DNA of 64,000 nt from Acidobacteriaceae bacterium (GCA_003170825.1 PMYL01000017.1:1-64000); one strand, 5' to 3'. Positions 34,263-46,051 are shown, counted from the stretch's first letter. Notes: generated by a model not told the origin, from the sequence alone. Translations and numbers: made by a program.

Positions 34263-35207
34263 TCACGCGCTCATCAGGGCCGGGATGCCGGCTTCGGTGT
34301 TCGCTCCAGCCGGGACCAGATCCTCGGCCGTGGCCGGCTCGGACTCTACCGGCACGTGGGCCAGCTCCCAGGCGGAGCGGTCCTTCAGCAAACGGGAGAC
34401 CAGGGCCGTGTGCATGGCGTGGCCGGCCCGCTCGGCCACCACGTGGCCCTCGATGCGCCGCCCGGCCAGCGCCAGATCGCCGATCAGGTCCAGCACCTTG
34501 TGGCGCACATACTCGTCGGTAAAGCGCAGCGGGCCGTTCTCCGGCCCTTTTGCACCCAAAATGATGGCGTTCTCCGGCCCGGCGCCGCGAATCAGGCCCA
34601 TGTCGCGCAGCCGCTTCTCGTCGGCCTTGTAGCCGAAGGTGCGTGCCGGGGCGATGGAGGCGCCGTAGGTCTCGGCTGCCAGGTCCACACAGGTTTTCTG
34701 GTGGCCGATGGGCGCGGGAAAGTCGATGGCGTATTGGATTTTGTAACCGGAGCCGGGGTAGATGCCGATGAACTTGTCGCCCTCGCACACCTCGACGGGA
34801 TGCAGCACGCGGATGGTCTCGCGGCGGCGGCGTTGGGTGCGAATGCCGGCGTTGAGAAAGGCCTGCACGTAGGGCAGGGCGCTGCCGTCCAGGATGGGCA
34901 GTTCCAGGTTGTCCAACTCCACGATCACATTGTCAACGCCCATGCCGATGAGCGCGGAGAGCAGGTGTTCGGTGGTGGAAATCAGCACGCCCTGGCGCAT
35001 CAAACTGGTGGCATAGCTGACTTTGGCCACGTTGCGGCCGTTGGCGGGAATCTCAAAGTTGTCTAGGTCGGTGCGGCGGAAGACGATGCCCGATCCGGCC
35101 GGCGCAGGCAAAAGGCGCATGGTGACCGGCGCACCCGAATGGAGTCCGACACCCTCAAATTCAATAGGCGCGGCAATGGTCTGTTCCAGGTGGGCAAGGC
35201 TAGCCAA
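34263..35207 (-). CDS. lpxC: UDP-3-O-acyl-N-acetylglucosamine deacetylase
   Basis: 314 residues from a TTG at 35207 with GGAGAG nine bases upstream. N-terminus LEQTIAAPIEFEGVGLHSGA, zinc ligands in STTEHLLSAL (near residue 81), DEYVRHKVLDLIGDLAL (near 230-246, His and Asp) and the catalytic His in GHVVAERAGHAMHTAL (near 265). LpxC performs the committed step of lipid A synthesis in the cytoplasm, so the organism has an LPS-type outer membrane. The gene stands alone here, divergent from the peptidase gene. Confidence 0.95.
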   Translation of the reverse strand: MASLAHLEQTIAAPIEFEGVGLHSGAPVTMRLLPAPAGSGIVFRRTDLDNFEIPANGRNVAKVSYATSLMRQGVLISTTEHLLSALIGMGVDNVIVELDNLELPILDGSALPYVQAFLNAGIRTQRRRRETIRVLHPVEVCEGDKFIGIYPGSGYKIQYAIDFPAPIGHQKTCVDLAAETYGASIAPARTFGYKADEKRLRDMGLIRGAGPENAIILGAKGPENGPLRFTDEYVRHKVLDLIGDLALAGRRIEGHVVAERAGHAMHTALVSRLLKDRSAWELAHVPVESEPATAEDLVPAGANTEAGIPALMSA

Positions 35208-35414
35208 TATTCACTCTCCAACTGTGTAAAACAGGGCGCAATCGTTAGAGTAGACGCAAATTGGCAGATCCGTCCTGTGGCATTTTAGCCACACTCTGCG
35301 CCTGTCAGACCACCTCCACGGTCAGAAATCGGGGGAGAAGGCGAACTTTTAACCGTCGTAGAATCAGAGAGTCTCTGGATTCACCGCTTCAATGATCCCC
35401 TGAGAGGCTTACAA

Positions 35415-36668
35415 ATGCCCATAGCCGCCAATCCTCCCATCCCGATGCGCGCCCTGCTGGCCGGAGCCCGGCGCAAGCAGCCCGCGCTGCTTGACCTCAT
35501 CCAGCAACTGGTGCGCGTCGAGTCGCCCTCGGAAGACAAATCCGCCGTGGATGCCTGCGTTGCGCTGGCCGCCAAGCACGCCAGGGCTTTGGGCGGCCGC
35601 GTGAAATTGCACCGCCCCGCCGCGGCGTGCGGGTTTGGTGATGTGCTGGAGGCACGCTTTGGGCCAAAGCCGGCCAAGTCCAGGGCTGGCAAGGCCGCGG
35701 GTGAGGATCAGGGCGCGGAGCACATTCTGCTTCTCGGCCATCTGGATACGGTCTGGCCGCTCGGCACGCTCAAGACCATGCCCTGCCGGCTGGGCGAAGG
35801 CCGGTTGTGGGGTCCCGGCGCTCTGGATATGAAGGCAGGCGTGGCCATGGCCTTTACCGCCATTGAGATGCTGACGGAGGCCGGCCCTCTGGAGCGGGAG
35901 ATTGTGCTGCTGCTGAACAGCGACGAGGAGGTGGGCAGCCCCGTCTCGCGGCCCATCACCGAACGACTGGCAGCCGAGTGCGCCGCCGTCTTCGTACTGG
36001 AGCCGGCGCAGGGGCTGGCTTACAAAACCGCCCGCAAGGGAACCGGCAACTGGCGGATTGACGTGACCGGCGTTGCCGCCCACGCCGGGGTGGACTTTGA
36101 AAAAGGGGCAAACGCTATTCGAGAGCTGGCCCGCGTGGTGGAGACGGTGAGCGGCTGGACCGACCTCAAGCGGGGCCTGACGGTCAACGTGGGCGTGGTG
36201 GGCGGCGGCTCGAAGACCAACGTGATTCCGGCGGCGGCATGGGCGGAGGTGGATGTCCGGATTGCCCGCAAGGCCGACGGGGAGCGCATCGAGCGCAAGT
36301 TTGCCGGGCTGAAGCCAGTGGACAAAGGCTGCACCCTTGCCGTGACCGGCGGCATCAACCGTCCGCCGATGGAGCGCGCGCGCGGAACCGTCCGCCTCTA
36401 CCGCCAGGCCAGAAGCCTGGCCGCGGAACTGGGCTTCCCGCTGAACGAAGCCTCTACCGGCGGCGCCTCCGACGGCAACTTCACCGCGGCGCTTGGCATT
36501 CCCACGCTCGACGGCATGGGCGCGGTGGGCGAAGGCGCGCATGCCCGCCACGAATCGATCCTCGTCGAGCATCTGGCGCCCAGGACGGCGCTGTTGGCGG
36601 GATTGCTGGCTGTGTGCTCAAGTGCGGGAGCACCTGATACACTTCCATGGAGAACTTTCCCGGAGTAA
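35415..36668 (+). CDS. M20-family metallopeptidase (glutamate carboxypeptidase-like)
   Basis: 417 residues with GAGAGG before the ATG. Metal ligands are visible in ILLLGHLDTVWP (His), WGPGALDMKAGVAMAF (bridging Asp), LNSDEEVGSPVS (catalytic Glu pair), VFVLEPA, and GEGAHARHESI (His). The dimerisation domain lies between them (about 200-310). The family cleaves C-terminal amino acids from peptides or folate conjugates with two zinc ions. No signal peptide is obvious. The FKBP gene begins nine bases after its stop, so the two are one transcript. Confidence 0.87.
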   Translation: MPIAANPPIPMRALLAGARRKQPALLDLIQQLVRVESPSEDKSAVDACVALAAKHARALGGRVKLHRPAAACGFGDVLEARFGPKPAKSRAGKAAGEDQGAEHILLLGHLDTVWPLGTLKTMPCRLGEGRLWGPGALDMKAGVAMAFTAIEMLTEAGPLEREIVLLLNSDEEVGSPVSRPITERLAAECAAVFVLEPAQGLAYKTARKGTGNWRIDVTGVAAHAGVDFEKGANAIRELARVVETVSGWTDLKRGLTVNVGVVGGGSKTNVIPAAAWAEVDVRIARKADGERIERKFAGLKPVDKGCTLAVTGGINRPPMERARGTVRLYRQARSLAAELGFPLNEASTGGASDGNFTAALGIPTLDGMGAVGEGAHARHESILVEHLAPRTALLAGLLAVCSSAGAPDTLPWRTFPE

Positions 36669-36677
36669 AACAACGCT

Positions 36678-37760
36678 ATGAAACAAACTGTTCTGATTCT
36701 GCTGATGGCGGCAAGCGTGGTTGCCGCAAGCGCTCAAACCCCCGCGCCGCCGACGACCGCCGCCACGAAGCCGGCCGTCACTGCCGCCAAACCCGCTGCC
36801 CCCGCCGCCAAACCGGCTACGACCGCGGCGAAGCCTGCCACGGCCACCGCCAAGCCGGCGACCGCGGGCGCAAAGCCGGCCGTCACTGCCGCCAAACCCG
36901 GTGCCGCCGCTGCCACCGCCGCCAAGCTGCCTCTCGGAGTTCCCGCTCCCGGAATTCCAGCGGTCAAGACCATCAAAAAGACCCTCCTCACGGTTACCCT
37001 GCACTACCAGGAGATCAAGATCGGCGCCGGCGCCGTGGCCGAGCCGAACAAGATGTACAAGGTCTTCTACACCGGCTACCGGGAAGCCGATGGAGTCAAG
37101 TTCGACTCCACCGACGACCATCCCCGGCCCCCGCTGAAGGACAAGGACGGCAAGCCGGTGCTGGGCGACGACGGCAAACCCAAACTGGACGTTCCGCAGC
37201 CCATGGCATTTCCTCAGGGCACGGGTCACACGATTCCGGGCTTTGACCAGGGCTTTGGCGGAATGAAGGTCGGCGGCAAGCGCCGCCTGTTTATCCCCTG
37301 GCAACTGGGCTACGGAACGCGCAACATTCCAGACCATGGTCCAGGCCATCCGGGGCTTCCCGCAAAATCCGACCTGATCTTCGACGTCGAGTTGGTGGAC
37401 GTGACCGATATGCCCGCACAGCCCGCGCCGCAGAATCACCCACCGATGGGTGGGATGCCCGGCGGACAGCCAATGCCGCCGAAGCCCGGAACTCCGGGAG
37501 CGCCGCCGGCACCGGCTCAGCCCGGCGCGCCTACACCTGCGGCAGCACCGCCAGCACCAGGCGCGGCGCCGAATGCGGCAGCACCGGCAACGCCCGCGGC
37601 CCCAGCGGCTCCGAACGCTGCTCCTGCACCGGCAGCGACGCCAGCCCCCGCGGCACCGAACGCTGCTCCTGCCCCGGCAGCGCCGGCAGCGGCACCAGCC
37701 CCCGCGGCACCAGCAACCCCAGCAGCGCCGGCAACCCCGGCTCAGCCGCAACCGAAGTAG
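36678..37760 (+). CDS. Exported FKBP-type prolyl isomerase with Pro/Ala-rich arms
   Basis: 360 residues. Signal peptide MKQTVLILLMAASVVAASAQ, then an N-terminal arm of repeated AAKPA/TAAKPA units (about 25-85), the FKBP domain (about 95-240, with YKVFYTGYREADGVKFDST, FPQGTGHTIPGFDQGFGGMK and FIPWQLGYGTRNIP), and a C-terminal arm of about 115 residues of Pro, Ala and Gly including a 15-residue repeat (45-bp DNA period). An insert DKDGKPVLGDDGKPKLD enlarges the flap loop. It isomerises prolyl bonds in the periplasm; the arms may span the peptidoglycan or cell surface (inference). Confidence 0.88.
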   Translation: MKQTVLILLMAASVVAASAQTPAPPTTAATKPAVTAAKPAAPAAKPATTAAKPATATAKPATAGAKPAVTAAKPGAAAATAAKLPLGVPAPGIPAVKTIKKTLLTVTLHYQEIKIGAGAVAEPNKMYKVFYTGYREADGVKFDSTDDHPRPPLKDKDGKPVLGDDGKPKLDVPQPMAFPQGTGHTIPGFDQGFGGMKVGGKRRLFIPWQLGYGTRNIPDHGPGHPGLPAKSDLIFDVELVDVTDMPAQPAPQNHPPMGGMPGGQPMPPKPGTPGAPPAPAQPGAPTPAAAPPAPGAAPNAAAPATPAAPAAPNAAPAPAATPAPAAPNAAPAPAAPAAAPAPAAPATPAAPATPAQPQPK

Positions 37761-37783
37761 GGCCGGCTTTCTCTCGGGTGAGA

Positions 37784-38605
37784 TCAGGCCACGCCGGCAG
37801 GCCTGTCCGCTGCGGCGGGCAGTTCCGGCGTGGCCGTGATCAGTTGGCGCGTGTAGGCTTCCCTGGGATTGGCGCACAGCGCCACGGCCTCGCCGGTCTC
37901 CACCAGCCGGCCGCGCTCCATCACGGCGATGCGCGTGCTCAAATAGCGCACCAGCGGCATGGAGTGCGAGATAAATAGATAAGTCAGCCCGTGCTCGCGC
38001 TGCAAGCGCCGCAGCAGGTTCACAATCTGCGCTCCCACGCTCACATCCAGCGACGAAACCGGCTCATCCAGAATCAGCAGCTTCGGCCTCAGCGCCAGTG
38101 CGCGGGCAATGTTGATGCGCTGCCGCTGCCCGCCGGAGAACTCGTGCGGATGCCGCCCCAGCGCCGAATCATCCATCCCCACCTCGCCCAACAGCTCGAC
38201 GGCCTTGGCGCGCAAGCTGGCGCGGTCCGTCCTGATCCCCGCCTCATGCCGGTGGATCACCAGCGGCTCGGTGACGATCTCCAGCACATTCATGCGCGGA
38301 TTCAATGCGGCGTAGGGGTCCTGGAAGACAGGCTGCATCTGCCGCCGCAGGCGGCGCCACTGCGCCCGTGAAGCCCGCGCCACGTCGATGCCGTTCACGC
38401 GCACACAGCCCTGGCTCGGCGCCGTCAGCCCCAGGATCATCCGCGCCAGCGTCGTCTTGCCCGAACCCGATTCGCCCACCAGTCCCAGCGTTTCTCCGGT
38501 CTCGACGGAGAGCGACACATCCTCCACGACGGTCCGCAGTTCCGTCCGCAGCCCCGCCTGTCTCGGATAGCTCTTTGAAACCGCATCCACCTCAACCAAC
38601 GCCAT
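37784..38605 (-). CDS. ABC transporter ATP-binding protein (OppF/DppF type)
   Basis: 273 residues. Walker A GLVGESGSGKTTLARMILG, Q-loop MQPVFQDPYAALNPRM, signature HEFSGGQRQRINIARAL, Walker B LLILDEPVSSLDVS, and the H-loop ISHSMPLVRYLS. The Q-D-P-Y-x-x-L-N-P-R motif and the C-terminal region are typical of oligopeptide/dipeptide importers. No permease or binding-protein gene is beside it. It is convergent with the FKBP gene (23 bases between stops) and is followed upstream by the amidase gene on the same strand, with the amidase stop 75 bases before its start. Confidence 0.9.
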   Translation of the reverse strand: MALVEVDAVSKSYPRQAGLRTELRTVVEDVSLSVETGETLGLVGESGSGKTTLARMILGLTAPSQGCVRVNGIDVARASRAQWRRLRRQMQPVFQDPYAALNPRMNVLEIVTEPLVIHRHEAGIRTDRASLRAKAVELLGEVGMDDSALGRHPHEFSGGQRQRINIARALALRPKLLILDEPVSSLDVSVGAQIVNLLRRLQREHGLTYLFISHSMPLVRYLSTRIAVMERGRLVETGEAVALCANPREAYTRQLITATPELPAAADRPAGVA

Positions 38606-38680
38606 GGATCGATGGTAAATGCCACCTGCGGTGGGGCAGACGGCGCTTGCGCGCCAGATGGTTCGTGTTACCCGTTTCGA

Positions 38681-40597
38681 TCAGTCCAGCTTGGGGTGCA
38701 GCTTGTGGAAGCCGGTAGCCTTCTGGTAGGCCGAGGCAAAGGCGGCCAGCTTCGCGTCCTGGTAATGGCCGGCCAAAAAGGTCAGCGAGACGGGCGTCCC
38801 CGGGCCGCCTATGTCGTCGTGGTCGCCGTCGTCGATCGCGGGCGGCTTGGGAGCGTCTGCGCCGCGCAGACCATTGGGCAGAATCAGCGCGGGGTGACCG
38901 GTGAGGTTGGTTGCTATCAACTGCGTATCGGTTGACGGAGTGACAATGATGTCCACCTGCTCGAAGAGCGCCGAAACCTGCCGGATGGCCAGGGTGCGCG
39001 CGCGGTTGGCCTGGATATATTCGACAGCCGGGTAAAAGCGGGCGATGCGGAAGGCATTGGGCCAGTCTTCGATACCCTGCTCGGTCAGCAGCCGGTCGCG
39101 GCCGGAAATCGTCAGGTCGTCGAAGGCGGCGGCAGCCTCGGCGGTAAGCAGAGGAACCATGGCATCGTAGGGCAGCTTGGGCAATTCCACCGGAATCAGC
39201 TTCACCCCCATCGCTCGCAGCTTGTCCAGCGCGGCCAGTTCGTAGCGCCGGTCGTAGTCGCGCCGCGCGCGAGCTTCTCTCATCTGGGTATTGCTGTCCT
39301 CGCGCTTCTTCTTCTCTTCTGTGGTTTCGTTGGCCTTCGGCTCGGCCAGCTTGAGCGGCGCGGGCGGGTCAAACTCGCTTTTCAGGTAGCCGATGCGCAG
39401 CTTCTTCCAGTCGGCAAAGGCCATCGGAACGTCATCTGTATTTGCCACCGCTGTGTCTTTGCCGTCAGGGCCATAGATGGCGTTGAGAATCGTCGCGCAG
39501 TCTTCCGCCGAGCGGGAGATTGGACCCAGTTTGTCCATGGTCCAACTGAGAGCCATGGCGCCGGTGCGCGGCACAAAGCCAAAGGTGGGGCGCAGGCCGG
39601 TAACGCCGCAGCGCGTGGAGGGCGAGGAGATCGACCCCAGCGTCTCCGAGCCGATGGCAAAGGCCACGCACCCGGCAGCCACGGCGCTGGCAGAACCCGC
39701 CGAAGACCCGCTCGAACCCTGCTCCTGATTCCACGGGTTGCGCGTTCGCCCGCCAAACCACTTATCGCCCATGGCCAGCGCGCCCAGCGTGAACTTGGCC
39801 ACCAGCACGGCTCCAGCCGCGTCCAGCCGCTCGACCACGGTCGCGTCCTCGTCAAACGACTGATGCTCGAATCCGCCCGCGCCCCAAGTCGTCGGATAGC
39901 CTTTGACCGCCAGCAGATCTTTGGCACCCCAGGGGATCCCATGCAGCGCCCCCCGGTACTTGCCTGCGGCGATTTCCTCATCCGCCTTCCGGGCCTGCGC
40001 CAGTGCACGCTCTTCCATCAAGGTGATCACAAAGTGCAGCTTCGAGTCGTAGCGCTTGAGGCGGGCGAGGTACATCTTGGTGAGCGCGACTGCGGTGACC
40101 TTCTTCCACTCCAGCAGTTCAGCGATCTCTCCAATGGACGCGAATGCGAGATCTTCGATGTGCGCAGGCGAATTGGGAATCGAGGAGATGCCGGGACCGA
40201 CAATGACTTCGCCCAAAGCCTTCTTTTGATCTGCGCAGGCATCTTTCGCCGGTTCTGTGTCGGATTCGGCTCTCGCTGCCGGCAGCGGATGAAAGACAAA
40301 CGCCGGCGGAACGGAGTTGGCCAGCTTGAGTGCGCGGATAGGCTCATACGAGCCTCGCTGGTCGTTCAGCCCATCCAGCATCAACTTCTTCTGCTCCGCA
40401 GTAAACGGCCCAACCCCTGCCAGCAAGGCGGCCTGGTCGAGCATCTCCGCGGTGATCTTCGGCTGCTCATGGGGCTTGGCTTCCGGCGCAGCTTCCTGCG
40501 CCTGCGCGGCCAGCGTGTACAGAATCCCGGGCAGCAGCGCGGAAGTAATCCCGGCCCGGCTGCAAGCGGTGAGAAATCCTCGACGATCCAGTGTCAT
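38681..40597 (-). CDS. Amidase-signature enzyme with Tat-like signal
   Basis: 638 residues starting MTLDRRGFLTACSRAGITSA, a twin-arginine signal. The amidase signature domain has the catalytic Lys in HGIPWGAKDLLAVKGYPTTW (near residue 224), the cis-Ser in GSSGSSAGSASAVAAG (near 291-306) and the nucleophile region ETLGSISSPS (near 316). The domain is interrupted by a Lys/Glu-rich insert (EPKANETTEEKKKREDSNTQ) near residue 420. It hydrolyses an amide in the periplasm or outside; unlike GatA there are no GatB or GatC genes. A good AAGGATCGGG precedes the ATG. Confidence 0.88.
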   Translation of the reverse strand: MTLDRRGFLTACSRAGITSALLPGILYTLAAQAQEAAPEAKPHEQPKITAEMLDQAALLAGVGPFTAEQKKLMLDGLNDQRGSYEPIRALKLANSVPPAFVFHPLPAARAESDTEPAKDACADQKKALGEVIVGPGISSIPNSPAHIEDLAFASIGEIAELLEWKKVTAVALTKMYLARLKRYDSKLHFVITLMEERALAQARKADEEIAAGKYRGALHGIPWGAKDLLAVKGYPTTWGAGGFEHQSFDEDATVVERLDAAGAVLVAKFTLGALAMGDKWFGGRTRNPWNQEQGSSGSSAGSASAVAAGCVAFAIGSETLGSISSPSTRCGVTGLRPTFGFVPRTGAMALSWTMDKLGPISRSAEDCATILNAIYGPDGKDTAVANTDDVPMAFADWKKLRIGYLKSEFDPPAPLKLAEPKANETTEEKKKREDSNTQMREARARRDYDRRYELAALDKLRAMGVKLIPVELPKLPYDAMVPLLTAEAAAAFDDLTISGRDRLLTEQGIEDWPNAFRIARFYPAVEYIQANRARTLAIRQVSALFEQVDIIVTPSTDTQLIATNLTGHPALILPNGLRGADAPKPPAIDDGDHDDIGGPGTPVSLTFLAGHYQDAKLAAFASAYQKATGFHKLHPKLD

Positions 40598-40661
40598 CCC
40601 GATCCTTCCTGTTCTTACTCCACCGGGAAGGTTACCACCGCCAGCCGGGAAAGGGCAGTGC

Positions 40662-41264
40662 TCAGGGCTTGGATAACAGCGCCTTCAGCCGCATCTCGAT
40701 CGTCTTCAGATCGGTTTCGCCTTGAAACCGCGCGCGAACTTCCCCATTTCTGTCGATCAGGTACGTCAACGGCAGTCCAAGAACTCCGCCGTACAGTTCT
40801 CCGAGCTTTTCGTCGCCCATCGCCACGGGATAATTCAGCTTCAGCTTTGCATAGAGTCCGCGGACCAGCGCGGGGTCGTCATCCATCGAGATTCCGATGA
40901 CCTGCAATCCTTGTGGGCCGTATTGCCGCTGCCATTGGACGAACCTCGGCATCTCAAGCTGGCATGGGGCGCACCAGGTGGCCCAGAAGTTCAAGAGCAC
41001 CACCTTTCCCCGGAGGCTGGCGAGGTCGAGGTTTCCGCCGCTCAAGTCGCGGCGTGTAAACTCGGGCGCCTTCTTGTTGAGGAGGGACTCCGCCGCGAAG
41101 GCAGCTCGCGCGCCAGCGGCGGCGAAGCCGGTCCCCAGCAGCAAACTTGCCATCATGAGGCCTGAAATCCAGGTCCGCGCCCCAGTGGCCGCGTCCGGCC
41201 CGGCCAACGCCTCGCCGCGCGAACCGCCGCTAGCGGCCGCGCTCAACCGGGTACCCCTTGTCAA
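40662..41264 (-). CDS. TlpA-like thiol:disulfide oxidoreductase
   Basis: 200 residues from a weak TTG at 41264; an ATG at 41156 is the alternative, but then no basic n-region is left. Hydrophobic export segment WISGLMMASLLLGTGFAAAG, then a thioredoxin fold: LLNKKAPEFTRRDLSGGNLD, VVLLNFWATWCAPCQLEMPR with the active-site CAPC, GLQVIGISMDDD, and LGLPLTYLIDRNGEVRARFQ with the cis-Pro. It reduces or isomerises disulfides in the periplasm, for example for cytochrome c maturation. It overlaps the rhodanese-like gene upstream by about 35 bases when the longer start is used, suggesting coupling. Confidence 0.85.
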   Translation of the reverse strand: MTRGTRLSAAASGGSRGEALAGPDAATGARTWISGLMMASLLLGTGFAAAGARAAFAAESLLNKKAPEFTRRDLSGGNLDLASLRGKVVLLNFWATWCAPCQLEMPRFVQWQRQYGPQGLQVIGISMDDDPALVRGLYAKLKLNYPVAMGDEKLGELYGGVLGLPLTYLIDRNGEVRARFQGETDLKTIEMRLKALLSKP

Positions 41265-41730
41265 CCCAATCCGCTCCGAGGTTGCCGGCGATATAGAGAG
41301 CCTTCACGTTGGTGAATCCCAGATCGCGCAGCAGCTTGAACGCGGGTCCGATGTTGGGGCAGCGGCTCCATGGGCAACAGCCGCAATAGAGCACGATGAA
41401 GGTCTTCCGGGGGAGCGGCGCCACCCTGTCTTGCAGTTGCTTCAGGCCCGCGGCCTGCGACCCGGCCCCGGCGTATTCGGCTCCCGCGATATGAGCCTCG
41501 GCAAACAGCAGGTGCGAACCCACTTGCAACACCAGTGGCTTGTTTGCGCCCTGGGCATGCAACAGGCGATTCAACTCCTCGGGCTGAAGCAGTTGCGTGC
41601 TGGGAATTGAAAAGGCGCTGTCAGACGATGGCGCGCCCCCACTGAACTGTGCGTGAATCTGTGTGTGCGCGGCAAGCAGCGTTGCCAGAACGGCGATCGT
41701 TCCCGATCTTTGAACCAGGCCAAATCCCAT
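41230..41730 (-). CDS. Exported rhodanese-like protein
   Basis: 166 residues with a signal peptide (GFGLVQRSGTIAVLATLLAA, cleavage near HAQ). The rhodanese fold shows LLQPEELNRLL, AHIAGAEYAGAGSQ and the active-site loop FIVLYCGCCPWSRCPN, where the first Cys is the usual sulfur carrier and three more Cys follow closely. LRDLGFTNVKALYIAGNLG and the end DWVDKGYPVERG are typical. GGAGAGG precedes the ATG at 41730. It lies directly before the TlpA-like gene, suggesting a joint role in periplasmic thiol or persulfide chemistry (inference). Confidence 0.87.
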   Translation of the reverse strand: MGFGLVQRSGTIAVLATLLAAHTQIHAQFSGGAPSSDSAFSIPSTQLLQPEELNRLLHAQGANKPLVLQVGSHLLFAEAHIAGAEYAGAGSQAAGLKQLQDRVAPLPRKTFIVLYCGCCPWSRCPNIGPAFKLLRDLGFTNVKALYIAGNLGADWVDKGYPVERGR

Positions 41731-41818
41731 TGGGGCCTCTCCGCAACCAGTCTAACTCCGCAAACACCACCTGCGTGCTACCGCCCGGTTGCGGATACGG
41801 TGAAGCGAACGGCTGGTT

Positions 41819-44527
<2,709 letters not shown>

Positions 44528-44539
44528 TTACCTAGTCTT

Positions 44540-44548
44540 ATTTTAGCA
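44540..44548 (-). promoter_or_regulatory. Candidate extended -10 promoter of gyrB
   Basis: On the minus strand TGCTAAAAT (44548-44540) gives an extended TGn and a near-consensus TAAAAT. No convincing -35 lies at 17 bases. It is 130 bases upstream of the gyrB ATG. The rest of the gap 44411-44758 holds no gene. Confidence 0.35.
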
Positions 44549-44758
44549 TGCGGGGAGGGTGTAAGGGGAGGGACGAGGCATGGCCGCAAAACCGGTTGCC
44601 GTCAATAGATTGCCAACAAAGAATATGACGTTAGTAACCACGCCGTCACTCGTTGTTTATTTGTCTTAAATAGATGGACTTGCAGACAATTTTCCTCTAT
44701 GATTTTAGCGTTAGGAAGACGTTTTTCCTGTCAATTCAAATCCGAAGGGTTACTAATT

Positions 44759-44944
44759 ATGAGACTCGCCATCCGCATCTTCGCTCTGTCCGTTGTCGTC
44801 GCCGGCGCCGCCGCCGCTGCCACCACGTCCAAGTCCGCGCCCGCTGTTCCCAGCCACCAGTCGGCCACCGCCAGTTTGCCGACTCCGGGATGCGGGCCCT
44901 ACATGCCTACTTGTTTCGCGCAATCCCCCACTTCCAGCAAATAG
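44759..44944 (+). CDS. Small secreted peptide (61 residues)
   Basis: Starts MRLAIRIFALSVVVAGAAAA, a complete signal peptide, with AAGGG nine bases upstream. The mature peptide is about 40 residues rich in Ser, Pro and Thr, with two Cys in PGCGPYMPTCF that could form one disulfide. An overlapping frame is longer but lacks these features. No family or function is recognised. It precedes the tandem membrane protein genes in the same direction. Confidence 0.6.
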   Translation: MRLAIRIFALSVVVAGAAAAATTSKSAPAVPSHQSATASLPTPGCGPYMPTCFAQSPTSSK

Positions 44945-45052
44945 ACGCGAAGGGTAATGGCACGAAAGTTCTAGAAAAATCCGTTTTTCGGTTGAGCGGT
45001 GAGGCATTTGGCGCTATTATGAGAGTGTTCTCAGGATGGTGAGTAGGCCTTT

Positions 45053-45943
45053 ATGCCTTTAAATCTCGCAATGTCCGTGATGAGCGTGGCGGAGTTCCTT
45101 CTGTGGGCTGCGCTTGGCTTCCTGTTCTGGAAGAAGAACCTGCAACAGCGTTTTCCGTCAATGAGCGCCTATCTGGCGTTGCGCGTAGTATCGACGCCGG
45201 TGCTGCTAGTTCTTATCTACGTTCAGTCGCAGCCGTGGGGACGCCATCTCTTTGTGGCCTACTTCTTCACCTATTGGGCGGTATACATCGCCAGCGCCGT
45301 GCTGTTGTTCTTCATCTGCATAGAGGTTTTCCGCTCCGCGTTTTCGGCGTTCTCAGGGTTGATGAGGCTCGGGACCGTGGTCTTTCGCTGGGCAGTTCTG
45401 GCCTCGGTGATCGTTAGCCTGTCTACGATCTCTTTCGCGCACAGGGGAATTCTCATCATTCCCGACATTGCTTATGGGTTGATGCGCTCGGTCAGCATCG
45501 TTGAGTTATGCCTGCTTGGCTTCCTGTGCCTGAGCATGAATGCGTTGCGTCTCTCCGTCCGTGACATGACCTTCGGAATCGCCCTGGGCTTTGGCCTGAT
45601 GTCCGCCAACGACTTCGTTCATTCGTTGTTGGTTTCAAAGTTCACTTCGCTGACCGCCCCCTTGCAGTTCGTCTATGAGTCGGTGATTCTGTTCGCGCTG
45701 GGCACCTGGGTAGCCTACTGCGCGCTGCCTGAGTCGGCCCGTCAGCCCGTGGTCATGCCGGCGAACTCGACCATCTACCGCTGGAACGAGATTGCTTCCG
45801 CGCTGGGCCACACCGGAACCCAGGTTGCCGCCCGGCAGCCCGCCAACAGCTTCTTCCTCACCGACGTCGAGCGGGTCGTCGAGAAGGTGCTTACCCGGAA
45901 CCTGAAGGGCCGCGAATCGGAGACGTTAGAGCACATTGGTTAA
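45053..45943 (+). CDS. Seven-helix membrane protein, tandem paralogue 1
   Basis: 296 residues, about seven transmembrane helices (VAEFLLWAALGFLFWKKN; YLALRVVSTPVLLVLIYVQ; YFFTYWAVYIASAVLLFFIC; VVFRWAVLASVIVSLSTISF; IVELCLLGFLCLSMNALRLS; FGIALGFGLMSANDFVHSLL; FVYESVILFALGTWVAYCAL) and a cytoplasmic tail with NSTIYRWNEIASALGHTGTQ and VERVVEKVLTRNLKGRE. No enzymatic motif is seen. It shares this layout with the next gene throughout, so the pair arose by duplication. The topology resembles small sensory or acyltransferase-like membrane proteins, but no family is certain. Confidence 0.75.
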   Translation: MPLNLAMSVMSVAEFLLWAALGFLFWKKNLQQRFPSMSAYLALRVVSTPVLLVLIYVQSQPWGRHLFVAYFFTYWAVYIASAVLLFFICIEVFRSAFSAFSGLMRLGTVVFRWAVLASVIVSLSTISFAHRGILIIPDIAYGLMRSVSIVELCLLGFLCLSMNALRLSVRDMTFGIALGFGLMSANDFVHSLLVSKFTSLTAPLQFVYESVILFALGTWVAYCALPESARQPVVMPANSTIYRWNEIASALGHTGTQVAARQPANSFFLTDVERVVEKVLTRNLKGRESETLEHIG

Positions 45944-46010
45944 CGGCAAAAAGGCCGAACCCCAATGCAGAGGGCTGACCCGGATTTCGATTGAGCGGCA
46001 GGACATTCGG

Positions 46011-46040
46011 CGCTATTCTGAGATTGTTCTCAGAATAGCG
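46011..46040 (+). promoter_or_regulatory. 13-bp perfect inverted repeat just before the ribosome binding site
   Basis: CGCTATTCTGAGA (46011-46023) pairs with TCTCAGAATAGCG (46028-46040) around TTGT. The Shine-Dalgarno GAGAGG follows immediately, then the ATG at 46052. The leader of paralogue 1 (44982-45052) carries the same sequence in decayed form (CGCTATTATGAGA, GTGT, TCTCAGGATGG). It could be an operator or an RNA hairpin controlling translation. Confidence 0.65.
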
Positions 46041-46051
46041 AGAGGCTTTTT

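Noticed and set aside
45949-45985. Terminator after the first membrane paralogue
   Set aside because: It has the left half AAAAAGGCCGAACCC of the later terminator but no matching right half.
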